DNA from: Bacillota bacterium
GTDB taxonomy: Bacteria; Bacillota; Clostridia; Peptostreptococcales; Thermotaleaceae
Length of the DNA: 10,148 nt
Direction: 5' to 3'
Assembly: GCA_023623095.1 (NCBI GenBank)
Contig: JAMNXX010000030.1
Location: forward strand, 1-10,148
Within the stretch, counting starts at the first letter, position 1; every line of letters begins with the position of its first letter. Positions 1 through 8,078 of the stretch are shown in pieces. The translations under genes and the position numbers were made by a program. A model generated the notes under the pieces. That model was not told the DNA's origin. It searched no databases and saw only the letters and a program-made list of their open reading frames with translations.

Positions 1-21
1 AAAGATTTCAAAAAAGACTAA

Positions 22-58
22 GATGCATGGCTCCTTTAGAATATCGAAACCATGCATC
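22..58. other. Stem-loop with 9-bp perfect stem
   Basis: The arm gatgcatgg (22-30) is the exact reverse complement of ccatgcatc (50-58), leaving a 19-nt loop. No run of T follows directly on either strand, so it is not a textbook intrinsic terminator. It may be the remains of a terminator for a gene left of the window or a regulatory hairpin. The inverted repeat is seen directly; any function is inference. Confidence 0.5.
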
Positions 59-114
59 CAAATGTGCATAAATTTTAATTAAATTGGTTGTCTACTTGAT
101 AAGGGGCAGTTCAT

Positions 115-160
115 GTGATCGCCCGAAGTTAAGGAGCGGGCGGTCAAAGACCGCTCCTAC
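115..160. repeat. Palindromic GC-rich repeat, copy 1
   Basis: This copy contains a 6-bp stem, gcggtc (140-145) and gaccgc (149-154), with an AAA loop. Extra pairing of gga (133-135) with tcc (155-157) lies across a small bulge. It aligns over its whole length with 332-374: two substitutions in the left part, loss of AAA in the loop, and a small change in the right arm. It is much more GC-rich than its surroundings. The style resembles dispersed intergenic palindromes common in Clostridia. The similarity could extend left to about 103, where ggggca may pair with the gatcgccc segment. Confidence 0.75.
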
Positions 161-331
161 GGCAGCGTCCTGCTGTTTTCACGGATTTTTAGAAATTTTT
201 CAGAGGCTTTTCTTACGAATCTTTTATCAGTCATACCTGCCGCTTTCCGTGAATCCTTCTGAACACTGCAACTCATAAGGTTCTAACGTAGGAGCAATCT
301 GTATTCTAAAAATAAACTGTAGAGGAGACCT

Positions 332-374
332 GTGGTCGCCCGAAGATAAGGAGCGGGCGGTCGACCGTCCCTAC
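332..374. repeat. Palindromic GC-rich repeat, copy 2
   Basis: This is the second copy of the element at 115-160, in the same orientation and 217 bases further on. The shared core is the segment tcgcccgaag followed by taaggagcgggcggtc. The central palindrome is cggtc/gaccg with no spacer, because the AAA loop of copy 1 is missing. Just to the left, gacc (327-330) can pair with ggtc (334-337). This gives the element a possible two-hairpin form. Both copies lie in non-coding DNA, as expected for a dispersed intergenic repeat. Confidence 0.75.
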
Positions 375-431
375 CGGTTCTCAAATTCCTTGTTAGGAAA
401 AGCGTTCCTTACGAATATATAAGGAATTTTT

Positions 432-458
432 TTGACCATTATCGATCCTATCGATAAA
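432..458 (+). promoter_or_regulatory. Possible sigma-A-type promoter for ligA operon
   Basis: TTGACC (432-437) matches five of six bases of a -35 box. GATAAA (453-458) matches four of six bases of a -10 box, but the spacer is only 15 nt, shorter than the usual 16-18. It lies about 140 nt upstream of the ligA start. The match is weak, and the operon may instead be read through from an upstream gene outside the window. Confidence 0.3.
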
Positions 459-482
459 CAGGAATTGTTTCACTCTTTCTAG

Positions 483-2591
<2,109 letters not shown>

Positions 2592-2640
2592 ACCGGCACT
2601 TGTTGTTTTTTTCGTATCAAGAAAAGAAAGGGGAAGAGGA

Positions 2641-2925
2641 ATGTTTTCTGATACAAATATCGAAGAGATGGCAGCTCGAATGAAACTGCAGTTGACAGAA
2701 GAGGAAAAAGATGATTTTTTGAGCGTGCTAAATGAAATGCTCGTATGGACGGAACAGATCGATAAAGCGGAGATCGAGGAAGAAAAATCCGACCAAGATA
2801 TATTGATTCTTAAAAATATATTTCGGGAGGATGTAATCCAGCCGTCTATGGAAATTCAGAAAGTATTTCAAAATGCGCATGATGCAAAGGATGGCTACTT
2901 TCGAGTACCGAATGTGCTGGAATGA
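2641..2925 (+). CDS. gatC: Asp/Glu-tRNA amidotransferase subunit C (GatC)
   Basis: GatC is the small subunit of the GatCAB complex, which converts misacylated Glu-tRNA(Gln) and/or Asp-tRNA(Asn) to the amidated forms in the cytoplasm. It wraps around GatA and GatB and helps them assemble. The 94-residue protein is of normal length. It has the typical helical N-terminal half (EEMAARMKLQLTEEEK) and the typical C-terminal signature: FREDVIQPS, then a region ending GYFRVPNVLE. The ATG at 2641 is preceded by a purine-rich site (aaaggggaagagga). It lies 49 nt after ligA and 18 nt before gatA, so it is almost certainly cotranscribed. Nothing unusual is visible, in contrast with the neighbouring gatA. 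Confidence 0.95.
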   Translation: MFSDTNIEEMAARMKLQLTEEEKDDFLSVLNEMLVWTEQIDKAEIEEEKSDQDILILKNIFREDVIQPSMEIQKVFQNAHDAKDGYFRVPNVLE

Positions 2926-2943
2926 TGGGAGGAGGAAGAGCGT

Positions 2944-4476
2944 ATGGGATTATGGGAACATACCGTTCTTGAAATACAAAAGATGTTGAAGGCAAAGACG
3001 GTCAGTGTGAGGGAAGTAACAGAAGATGTCCTCGATCGAATTGAGCAGGTAGAGCATTCGACAAGAGCCTATATCCATATTTGCGATAGAGAGGAAATTT
3101 TAGAAAAAGCATCTGCAGTTGAAGAGCGAATTCAAAATCAAAATACGGGCGGGCTGGCAGGGATTCCGACGGCGCTGCAGGATGATATCTGCACGGAGGG
3201 GATCACTACGACTTGTGGTTCAAAGATGCTGGAGAAATTTGTTCCGCCCTATGATGCAGAGGTTGCAAGAAGGCTGCTTGAAGAGGATTGTATTTTGTTG
3301 GGGAAAACCAATCTAGATGCCTTTGGGATAGGGGCTTCTACGGAAAATTCTGCTTTCTATCCGACGAACAACCCTTTGAACAAAGAGAGGATACCGGGAG
3401 GGGCGGGCGGAGCTGCTGCAGCCGTTGCTGCCGGGGAGGCTTTTTTTGCATTGGCTTCCGATGCAGCGGGAGCAATCCGACAATCGGCTTCTTACTGCGG
3501 ACTCGTAGGGTTAAAACCTACTTATGGGCTTGTTTCCAGATACGGGTTGATTACGCATGCACCGTCTTTGGTTCAAATAGGGATTTTAACGAAAGATGTG
3601 CAAGATTGCGCGGCGGTATTGAATGGGATCGCAGGATATGATGAAAAGGACGGGAATTCGGTTGCGACAGAGAAAATCGATTATCCGGAAGCATTGGGTG
3701 AGGGAAATGTGAAGGGGATACGAATCGGGATCCTTTCAAATGATTTTGGTATGGAAATCGATCCGAAGATACAGGATGGCATTGAGAAAGCAGCTGAAGC
3801 CTTTGAAAATCTGGGGGCGCAAATAGAAAGCATACGGGTTCCCCATCTGCAGTATGGATTGCCTGCCCATTTGGTGATTGCAGCGGCAGAGTCTAGCTCC
3901 GCTTTGGGGCGCTTTGATGGGATCCGATACGGCTATCACAGTGAAAATGCTGCAGATATTGAGGAATTGTTTGTAAAAACGAGAAGCGAAGGGTTCGGAA
4001 AAGCGGAGAAGATGTGGATGCTGTTGGGAGGATATATGCTTCAGCGTGGAAAAGGTGCTGAACGCTATCAGAAAGCTTTGAAATTGAGAGCACAGCTTCG
4101 AAAGGATTTTATGCAGATTTTTGAATCCTTTGATTTAATTCTGGCTCCTGTATGCCCTGGACTGCCGCCGGAGAAGGAAAAACAGATGGACGAGTTTCTT
4201 AAGGTGTATCAAAATTATACTTGTACAGCAGCAGCTAATCTGATCGGGCTTCCTGCACTGTCAATCCCCTGTGATATTCAGCAAGGGATTCCGATAGGGG
4301 TGCAGCTAATAGGCGGCTTTTTCAAAGAGGGGCTCATTTTGCAGGCAGCTTATGCATTTGAACAAATGCAAGGGGGATTTCAGCGAAAATTCAATTGCAA
4401 TCCGGAAAAATTGGATGCGCAAAAGAAAAACAACACAGGAAATGAAGGCGAAGGGAGGGAGCGCAATGAAATATGA
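2944..4476 (+). CDS. gatA: GatA-family subunit lacking the amidase catalytic triad
   Basis: By position and overall sequence this is GatA, the amidase-signature subunit that normally hydrolyses glutamine and feeds ammonia to GatB. Family landmarks are present: GKTNLDAFGIG (120-130), STENSAF (132-138), RIPGG (149-153), CGLVGLKPTYG (185-195), VSRYGL (197-202). The start has a strong GGGAGGAGGA site 7 nt upstream. The active site is gone. In the Staphylococcus aureus GatA numbering I recall, Lys79 is Gln79 (ALQDD), cis-Ser154 is Ala154 and nucleophile Ser178 is Ala177. The serine-rich GGSSGGS loop reads GGAGGA and is one residue shorter. Thr175 and nearby glycines are Ala (SDAAGAIRQ). Asp425, which binds glutamine, is Tyr425. 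The usual KRRI-LGTY segment reads EKMWMLLGGY, and the LSxGYYDAYY region is unrecognisable. The frame is intact at 510 residues, longer than the usual ~485 because its tail overlaps gatB. I infer a glutaminase-dead pseudoenzyme; the family assignment itself is secure. Confidence 0.92.
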   Translation: MGLWEHTVLEIQKMLKAKTVSVREVTEDVLDRIEQVEHSTRAYIHICDREEILEKASAVEERIQNQNTGGLAGIPTALQDDICTEGITTTCGSKMLEKFVPPYDAEVARRLLEEDCILLGKTNLDAFGIGASTENSAFYPTNNPLNKERIPGGAGGAAAAVAAGEAFFALASDAAGAIRQSASYCGLVGLKPTYGLVSRYGLITHAPSLVQIGILTKDVQDCAAVLNGIAGYDEKDGNSVATEKIDYPEALGEGNVKGIRIGILSNDFGMEIDPKIQDGIEKAAEAFENLGAQIESIRVPHLQYGLPAHLVIAAAESSSALGRFDGIRYGYHSENAADIEELFVKTRSEGFGKAEKMWMLLGGYMLQRGKGAERYQKALKLRAQLRKDFMQIFESFDLILAPVCPGLPPEKEKQMDEFLKVYQNYTCTAAANLIGLPALSIPCDIQQGIPIGVQLIGGFFKEGLILQAAYAFEQMQGGFQRKFNCNPEKLDAQKKNNTGNEGEGRERNEI

Positions 4477-5896
4477 GGTTTGGGTAGGACTGGAGATTCA
4501 TGTGGAACTTTTGACGGAGTCTAAATTATTCTGCGGCTGTTCTACGGCTTATGGGGCAGAGCCAAATACCCGCTGTTGCCCTGTTTGCTTGGGGCTGCCC
4601 GGTACCCTTCCTGTTTTGAACCGAAAGGCAATCGAATATGGGATCAGGACAGGAATTGCGCTCGATTGCCAGATTGCGAAACGAAGCAAGTTAGACAGAA
4701 AAAATTATTTTTATCCTGATTTACCCAAAGCATATCAGATCTCCCAATATGATCAGCCGCTGTGCGAGAAGGGTTTCCTTTCTTTAGAAGATGGAAAGCG
4801 GATCGGGATCCGGAGGATTCACATCGAGGAGGATGCGGGGAAATTGCTCCATCAGGAGGATGGAACGACGTGGATCGACTACAATCGAGCCGGTGTTCCG
4901 TTGATCGAGATCGTGACGGAGCCGGATATTCGTTCTTCCGAGGAGGCAGCCGAGTTTCTTGAGAATTTAAAACAAATCCTTCAATACATTGAGGTATCGG
5001 ACTGCCGGATGGAACAAGGTTCTTTGCGCTGCGATATTAATGTCAATGTGCAGTCCGCAGATGCATCTGAAAGAAGCGAAATTGTCGAAATTAAAAATTT
5101 GAATTCTTTTAAAGCCGTCGCAAAGGCCATCGAATATGAAGCGAAACGACACATCAATCTATTGAAGGAAGGGAAAAATACGCTTAAAGAAACGAGAAGA
5201 TGGGATGAATCCAAAAATCAGACCATCGGGATGCGTAGCAAGGAAGGGGCAGAAGACTACCGGTATTTTCCTGAACCGGATTTATCGGCGATAGAAATCG
5301 ATGAAGAATGGATTGCTGAAATTCGAGAGACTCTTCCTGAATTGCCCCGGCAAAGGAAGGAAAGATTTATAAAGGACTATGGATTGTCTTCGTACGATGC
5401 TGCCCTTTTGACAGCTTCCAAAGAAACAGCGGATTTTTTTGAGGAAGTGGCAGAAAGATTTCACGATAAAAAAATGATCAGCAACTGGATGATTACAGAA
5501 TTGTACGGAAGATTGAATCGATCCGGAGAAGAAATTAAGGATTTAAAATTCTCTGCTCAAGATTTTGCAAACCTGTTGCAATTAATTGATAATAAAGCGA
5601 TCAGCAATCATGCTGCAAAAGAAATATTTCGGGAAATGTACGAAACAGGGAAAGCACCTTCTCAAATTGTTTCAGAAAAAGATTGGAAGCAGATCTCTGA
5701 TGAAAGGGAAATTCAATTGCTTGTAGGAAAAGTGATTGAAGAAAATCCTCAATCCGTTATCGACTACAAAAATGGGAAAGATCGCGCATTAGGATTTTTA
5801 GTAGGACAGGCGATGAAAGCCTCTAGAGGAAAGGCGAATCCCAAAATTGTCAGCAAGTTGATGAAAGAAATGATAGAACAAAGCGAATTAAAATAG
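4466..5896 (+). CDS. gatB: Asp/Glu-tRNA amidotransferase subunit B (GatB)
   Basis: GatB binds the misacylated tRNA, phosphorylates the side-chain carboxylate of the attached Glu or Asp with ATP, and lets ammonia replace the phosphate. The 476-residue product is of standard length. Kinase-domain landmarks are intact: GLEIHVEL with Glu10 and His12, DRKNYFYPD (77-85), KAYQISQYD (88-96), HIEEDAGKL (119-127), NRAGVPLIEIV (140-150) and MEQGSLRCD (182-190). A zinc site is formed by Cys23, Cys25, Cys38 and Cys41. The C-terminal YqeY-like helical tail ends with GFLVGQAMKASRGKANP. The ATG at 4466 was chosen because AAGGGAGGG sits just upstream and the protein then starts in family register. It overlaps the end of gatA by 11 nt, suggesting translational coupling. 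One departure: the conserved FGTR segment before EIKNLNSF reads RSEI (203-206). Confidence 0.95.
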   Translation: MKYEVWVGLEIHVELLTESKLFCGCSTAYGAEPNTRCCPVCLGLPGTLPVLNRKAIEYGIRTGIALDCQIAKRSKLDRKNYFYPDLPKAYQISQYDQPLCEKGFLSLEDGKRIGIRRIHIEEDAGKLLHQEDGTTWIDYNRAGVPLIEIVTEPDIRSSEEAAEFLENLKQILQYIEVSDCRMEQGSLRCDINVNVQSADASERSEIVEIKNLNSFKAVAKAIEYEAKRHINLLKEGKNTLKETRRWDESKNQTIGMRSKEGAEDYRYFPEPDLSAIEIDEEWIAEIRETLPELPRQRKERFIKDYGLSSYDAALLTASKETADFFEEVAERFHDKKMISNWMITELYGRLNRSGEEIKDLKFSAQDFANLLQLIDNKAISNHAAKEIFREMYETGKAPSQIVSEKDWKQISDEREIQLLVGKVIEENPQSVIDYKNGKDRALGFLVGQAMKASRGKANPKIVSKLMKEMIEQSELK

Positions 5897-6356
5897 GCAC
5901 ACCCCTTTTTGGCGGCACGTCCCTTCATATTAGGAAGGTGGGGACTCGTGCCGCCAATAGGATAAGAGGCTGATTGGACTTCGAAGAGAATCAAATTTTT
6001 TGGAATAAAATATTTATGGATGCCACGGTTTATTTTTTTCATGATTGGTCTGTTTTTTCGGGGAAGGTTTCGGAGTAAAATGAACGCACGAAGGATGGGG
6101 TGTTGATACATGGGAAGTAATATGTGTCATCGTGCATTTTCCATCTTGCTCAAATAGACAGTTCAAAGAGCAGTTGATGTTCATCATTTTAAGACTCGCC
6201 TCCTATCGATAGTATTTGAAAACCTTTTAAATTCATGTCTTGAAAAATATAGATAATGAAGATGAGGTTGGAAAATATAAACCTACTGCTGATTTTGCCG
6301 TATAGAATACGAAAGAAAGGTACAGGATAAGGAGAGATTTTAGGAAGGAGGATAGG
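5897..6356. other. Non-coding spacer between gatB and the next gene
   Basis: This 460-nt stretch holds a strong stem-loop just after gatB, AT-rich runs around 5990-6060, and a 10-bp palindrome (ctatcgatag, 6203-6212). I see no convincing gene. A 34-codon frame from a TTG at 5974 to 6078 exists but has only a weak Shine-Dalgarno-like site and no recognisable product. A minus-strand frame covering 5764-6111 runs through the stem-loop and into gatB and looks like a shadow. The end of the spacer carries the AAGGAGG ribosome binding site (6345-6351) for the next gene. I did not find a good -35/-10 pair there. Confidence 0.6.
5911..5955. other. Strong stem-loop after gatB
   Basis: The arms ggcggcacg (5911-5919) and cgtgccgcc (5947-5955) pair perfectly over 9 bp. 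Inside, the stem can continue by one of two pairings: tccc (5920-5923) with ggga (5941-5944), or ccttc (5922-5926) with gaagg (5934-5938). It begins 14 nt after the gatB stop, where an operon end is expected. There is no T-run on its 3' side in either direction; the T5 tract lies on the 5' side. It is therefore not a canonical intrinsic terminator. It could protect the mRNA 3' end, assist termination, or be a dispersed palindrome. Confidence 0.6.
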
Positions 6357-6941
6357 ATGATTTTCCCCGATTATCAAGAAACAGGCCGTGTTTATCATAT
6401 CATCAGCTTGATGGATTTAAAAAAAACATTAAAAGAAGGAATTGCCTATGATGATAAAATCACGTACCATACAAAATACAATGGATTTCATGAATGGATT
6501 GATGGATTGAAGCCGGAGTGGATCCCTGATTGGGTGAACCGGAAAAAGGCGATTTTTGCGAGCATGAATTATCGGAAATCTCATCCGTTTCATTCTCATA
6601 CTGCAATCCTTGCTGTTCGTATTCAACCTGAAAAATGTTGGGTAGCCAATGAGAACTATGTTAATCAGAACTATGAACCTTTTATCCTCCAACATATCGA
6701 GGAATTTCGTTCTTGCCGGGACTACCTAGAGAAAGAAGGAACACAGCTGTTAAGAAAATATTGGGAGACTTCTTTGAGCTTTGAAGATAATTTGAGTGTA
6801 CGGGTCGATAAGCAGGAAGGGTTCGACGCAGAAATCCTTATTTTTCATCCGATTCAACCAAAGGATATTCGCGTGATGTATATTATCTCCGATCACCGCA
6901 TGATGACGGTGGAAGATTGGAAGAAGCGATTTTGCCAGTAA
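6357..6941 (+). CDS. Uncharacterised protein, possible ADP-ribosyltransferase-like fold
   Basis: I do not recognise this 194-residue protein with certainty. The gene looks real: AAGGAGG lies 5 nt upstream of the ATG, the frame is intact and codon use resembles the operon upstream. No signal peptide or membrane segment is seen, so it is probably cytoplasmic. The N-terminus has a YHIIS..DL..TLKEGI pattern (13-29) and then IFAS (66-69). Near the C-terminus, DAEILIF..IQPKDI (157-171) is followed by beta-strand-like MYII. This order, an early His with a Ser three residues on, a middle beta-strand and a late AE(I/F)L(I/V)...(I/V)P..(Y/D)I with Glu159, recalls DarT/DUF4433 and other ADP-ribosyltransferase-like folds. 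The similarity is a pattern match by eye, not an alignment. No macrodomain (DarG-like) partner gene is adjacent. It stands between two unrelated genes, so context gives no function. Confidence 0.85.
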   Translation: MIFPDYQETGRVYHIISLMDLKKTLKEGIAYDDKITYHTKYNGFHEWIDGLKPEWIPDWVNRKKAIFASMNYRKSHPFHSHTAILAVRIQPEKCWVANENYVNQNYEPFILQHIEEFRSCRDYLEKEGTQLLRKYWETSLSFEDNLSVRVDKQEGFDAEILIFHPIQPKDIRVMYIISDHRMMTVEDWKKRFCQ

Positions 6942-6961
6942 TTTTTTAAACTTCAGAAAGT

Positions 6962-6980
6962 TGAATGGTTTGTCCATTCA
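6962..6980. other. Small inverted repeat between 6941 and 7045 genes
   Basis: TGAATGG (6962-6968) and CCATTCA (6974-6980) are perfect 7-bp inverted arms with a 5-nt TTTGT loop. The repeat touches the presumed -35 region of the following promoter, so it could be an operator. It could also be a weak terminator for the preceding gene, but only a short T-rich stretch (tttat) follows. The repeat is seen; its role is inference. Confidence 0.45.
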
Positions 6981-7005
6981 TTTATCGAAAAAAGTAGGAT
7001 ATAAT
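6977..7005 (+). promoter_or_regulatory. Probable sigma-A-type promoter of the AIR-synthase-like gene
   Basis: A perfect TATAAT (7000-7005) lies 40 nt upstream of the ATG at 7045. With a 17-nt spacer the -35 box would be TTCATT (6977-6982), only three of six matches, so the promoter may need an activator or be modest in strength. The inverted repeat at 6962-6980 overlaps its upstream edge. Confidence 0.5.
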
Positions 7006-7044
7006 GGAGGATGAAAACTGCAATGAGCCAAGGAGGAATTGAGG

Positions 7045-8040
7045 ATGAAAGTAGGGAAACTGGATGCGGAATTATTGAGGAAAATTGTTTTTGAAAATAT
7101 TACATATAGACGGGATGAAGTGCTGGTAAGACCTGAAGTAGGAGAGGATTGTGCTGTTGTTGATTTTGGAGAATATGCATGTGTCTTATCGACCGATCCG
7201 ATTACAGGAGCTGTTAACGAAGTAGGGAGGCTGGCGGTACATATCTCCTGCAACGATATTGCATCAAGCGGAGTGGAACCTTTGGGGTTGATGTTTACAC
7301 TGCTGGCGCCGGAGGGGACGACAGAGGAGGACATCAATGCGATCATGAAGCAGGCAGGGGAAGCGGCTGCAGCCCTTCATGTAGAAATCATCGGCGGGCA
7401 TACGGAAATCACCTCTGCAGTAAATAAAATTGTTATTTCGACGACAGCCATTGGAAGAAAGCAGAAAAATGGGGTTATCAGCAGCAGCGGCGCTGCAGTT
7501 GGAGACAGCGTTGTTCTGACGAAAACAGCTGGTTTGGAAGGAACGGCGATTTTGGCGCATGATTGGGAAGAACGCTTGAAGAAGCATCTGGGAAGTGAAA
7601 TTGTAGAAAATGCGAAAAAGATGATGTCTGATATCAGCGTTGTTCCGGAAGGGATTATCGCCGGAGAAATCGGTGCAACCAGCATGCATGACGTTACGGA
7701 AGGCGGGCTTTTAGGTGCTGTATGGGAAATATGTGAGGCTTCCGGAGTCGGCGTAAGGATAGAAAGCGAAAAGATAAAGATCCCATTGGAGACCCAGAAA
7801 ATATGTGCATTTTTTAATATCGATCCGTTGAAATTGATATCGAGCGGCTGTATGCTAATGACGATCCCGAAAGAGAAGGAACAGGCATTATTGACACGAT
7901 TTAAGGAGAAAAATATCGAAGCGAGCGTGATCGGAGAGATCATAGAAATTCAAAAGGGACGCTATTTATTGAAGGGTGAGGAGAAAATCGAAATTCAGCC
8001 CCCGGAAAGCGATGAATTGTATAAGGCAGTTTATATGTAG
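7045..8040 (+). CDS. AIR synthase-related protein (PurM/HypE-like)
   Basis: The 331-residue protein has the two-domain layout of the PurM/HypE/ThiL/SelD superfamily, ATP-binding enzymes that activate substrates by phosphorylation. The N-terminal half has GEDCAVVDFG (about 32-41), STDPITGA (about 48-55) and the VHISCNDIASSGVEPLG segment (about 63-79) typical of the ATP-site loop. EIIGGHTEIT (about 113-122) matches the family's GGHTE motif. The C-terminal half has VGDSVVLTKTAGLEGTAIL and MHDVTEGGLLGAVWE, also typical. It looks closest to HypE but ends in LYKAVYM, without the C-terminal Pro-Arg-Ile-Cys that HypE uses for thiocarboxamide transfer. I therefore do not call it hypE; the substrate is unknown. 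The ATG at 7045 follows AAGGAGG with 8 nt spacing. An in-frame TTG at 7039 is too close to that site. Its stop is 38 nt before the next start, so cotranscription is possible. Confidence 0.88.
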   Translation: MKVGKLDAELLRKIVFENITYRRDEVLVRPEVGEDCAVVDFGEYACVLSTDPITGAVNEVGRLAVHISCNDIASSGVEPLGLMFTLLAPEGTTEEDINAIMKQAGEAAAALHVEIIGGHTEITSAVNKIVISTTAIGRKQKNGVISSSGAAVGDSVVLTKTAGLEGTAILAHDWEERLKKHLGSEIVENAKKMMSDISVVPEGIIAGEIGATSMHDVTEGGLLGAVWEICEASGVGVRIESEKIKIPLETQKICAFFNIDPLKLISSGCMLMTIPKEKEQALLTRFKEKNIEASVIGEIIEIQKGRYLLKGEEKIEIQPPESDELYKAVYM

Positions 8041-8078
8041 ATAGTTTGCATTAACTGATATAAAGGGGGAATAAAAAA

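Noticed and set aside
84..278. Small + strand open frame over the first palindromic repeat
   Set aside because: It has no good ribosome binding site, its composition is set by the repeat and an AT-rich spacer, and it resembles no family.
3288..3641. Alternative + frame inside gatA, considered as evidence of a frameshift explaining the missing active site
   Set aside because: The main gatA frame stays in family register on both sides of every substituted residue, so the substitutions are in-frame changes and not a frameshift product.
5911..5955. Intrinsic terminator of the ligA-gatCAB operon
   Set aside because: The stem is strong but is not followed by a T-run on the + strand, and on the minus strand it is followed by A residues.
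5974..6078. 34-codon frame after gatB starting with TTG
   Set aside because: It has only a weak Shine-Dalgarno-like site, a rare start codon and no recognisable product, and it lies in an AT-rich spacer.
5764..6111. Minus-strand open frame of 115 codons
   Set aside because: It overlaps the end of gatB and the stem-loop on the opposite strand and shows no protein-like pattern; most likely a shadow frame.
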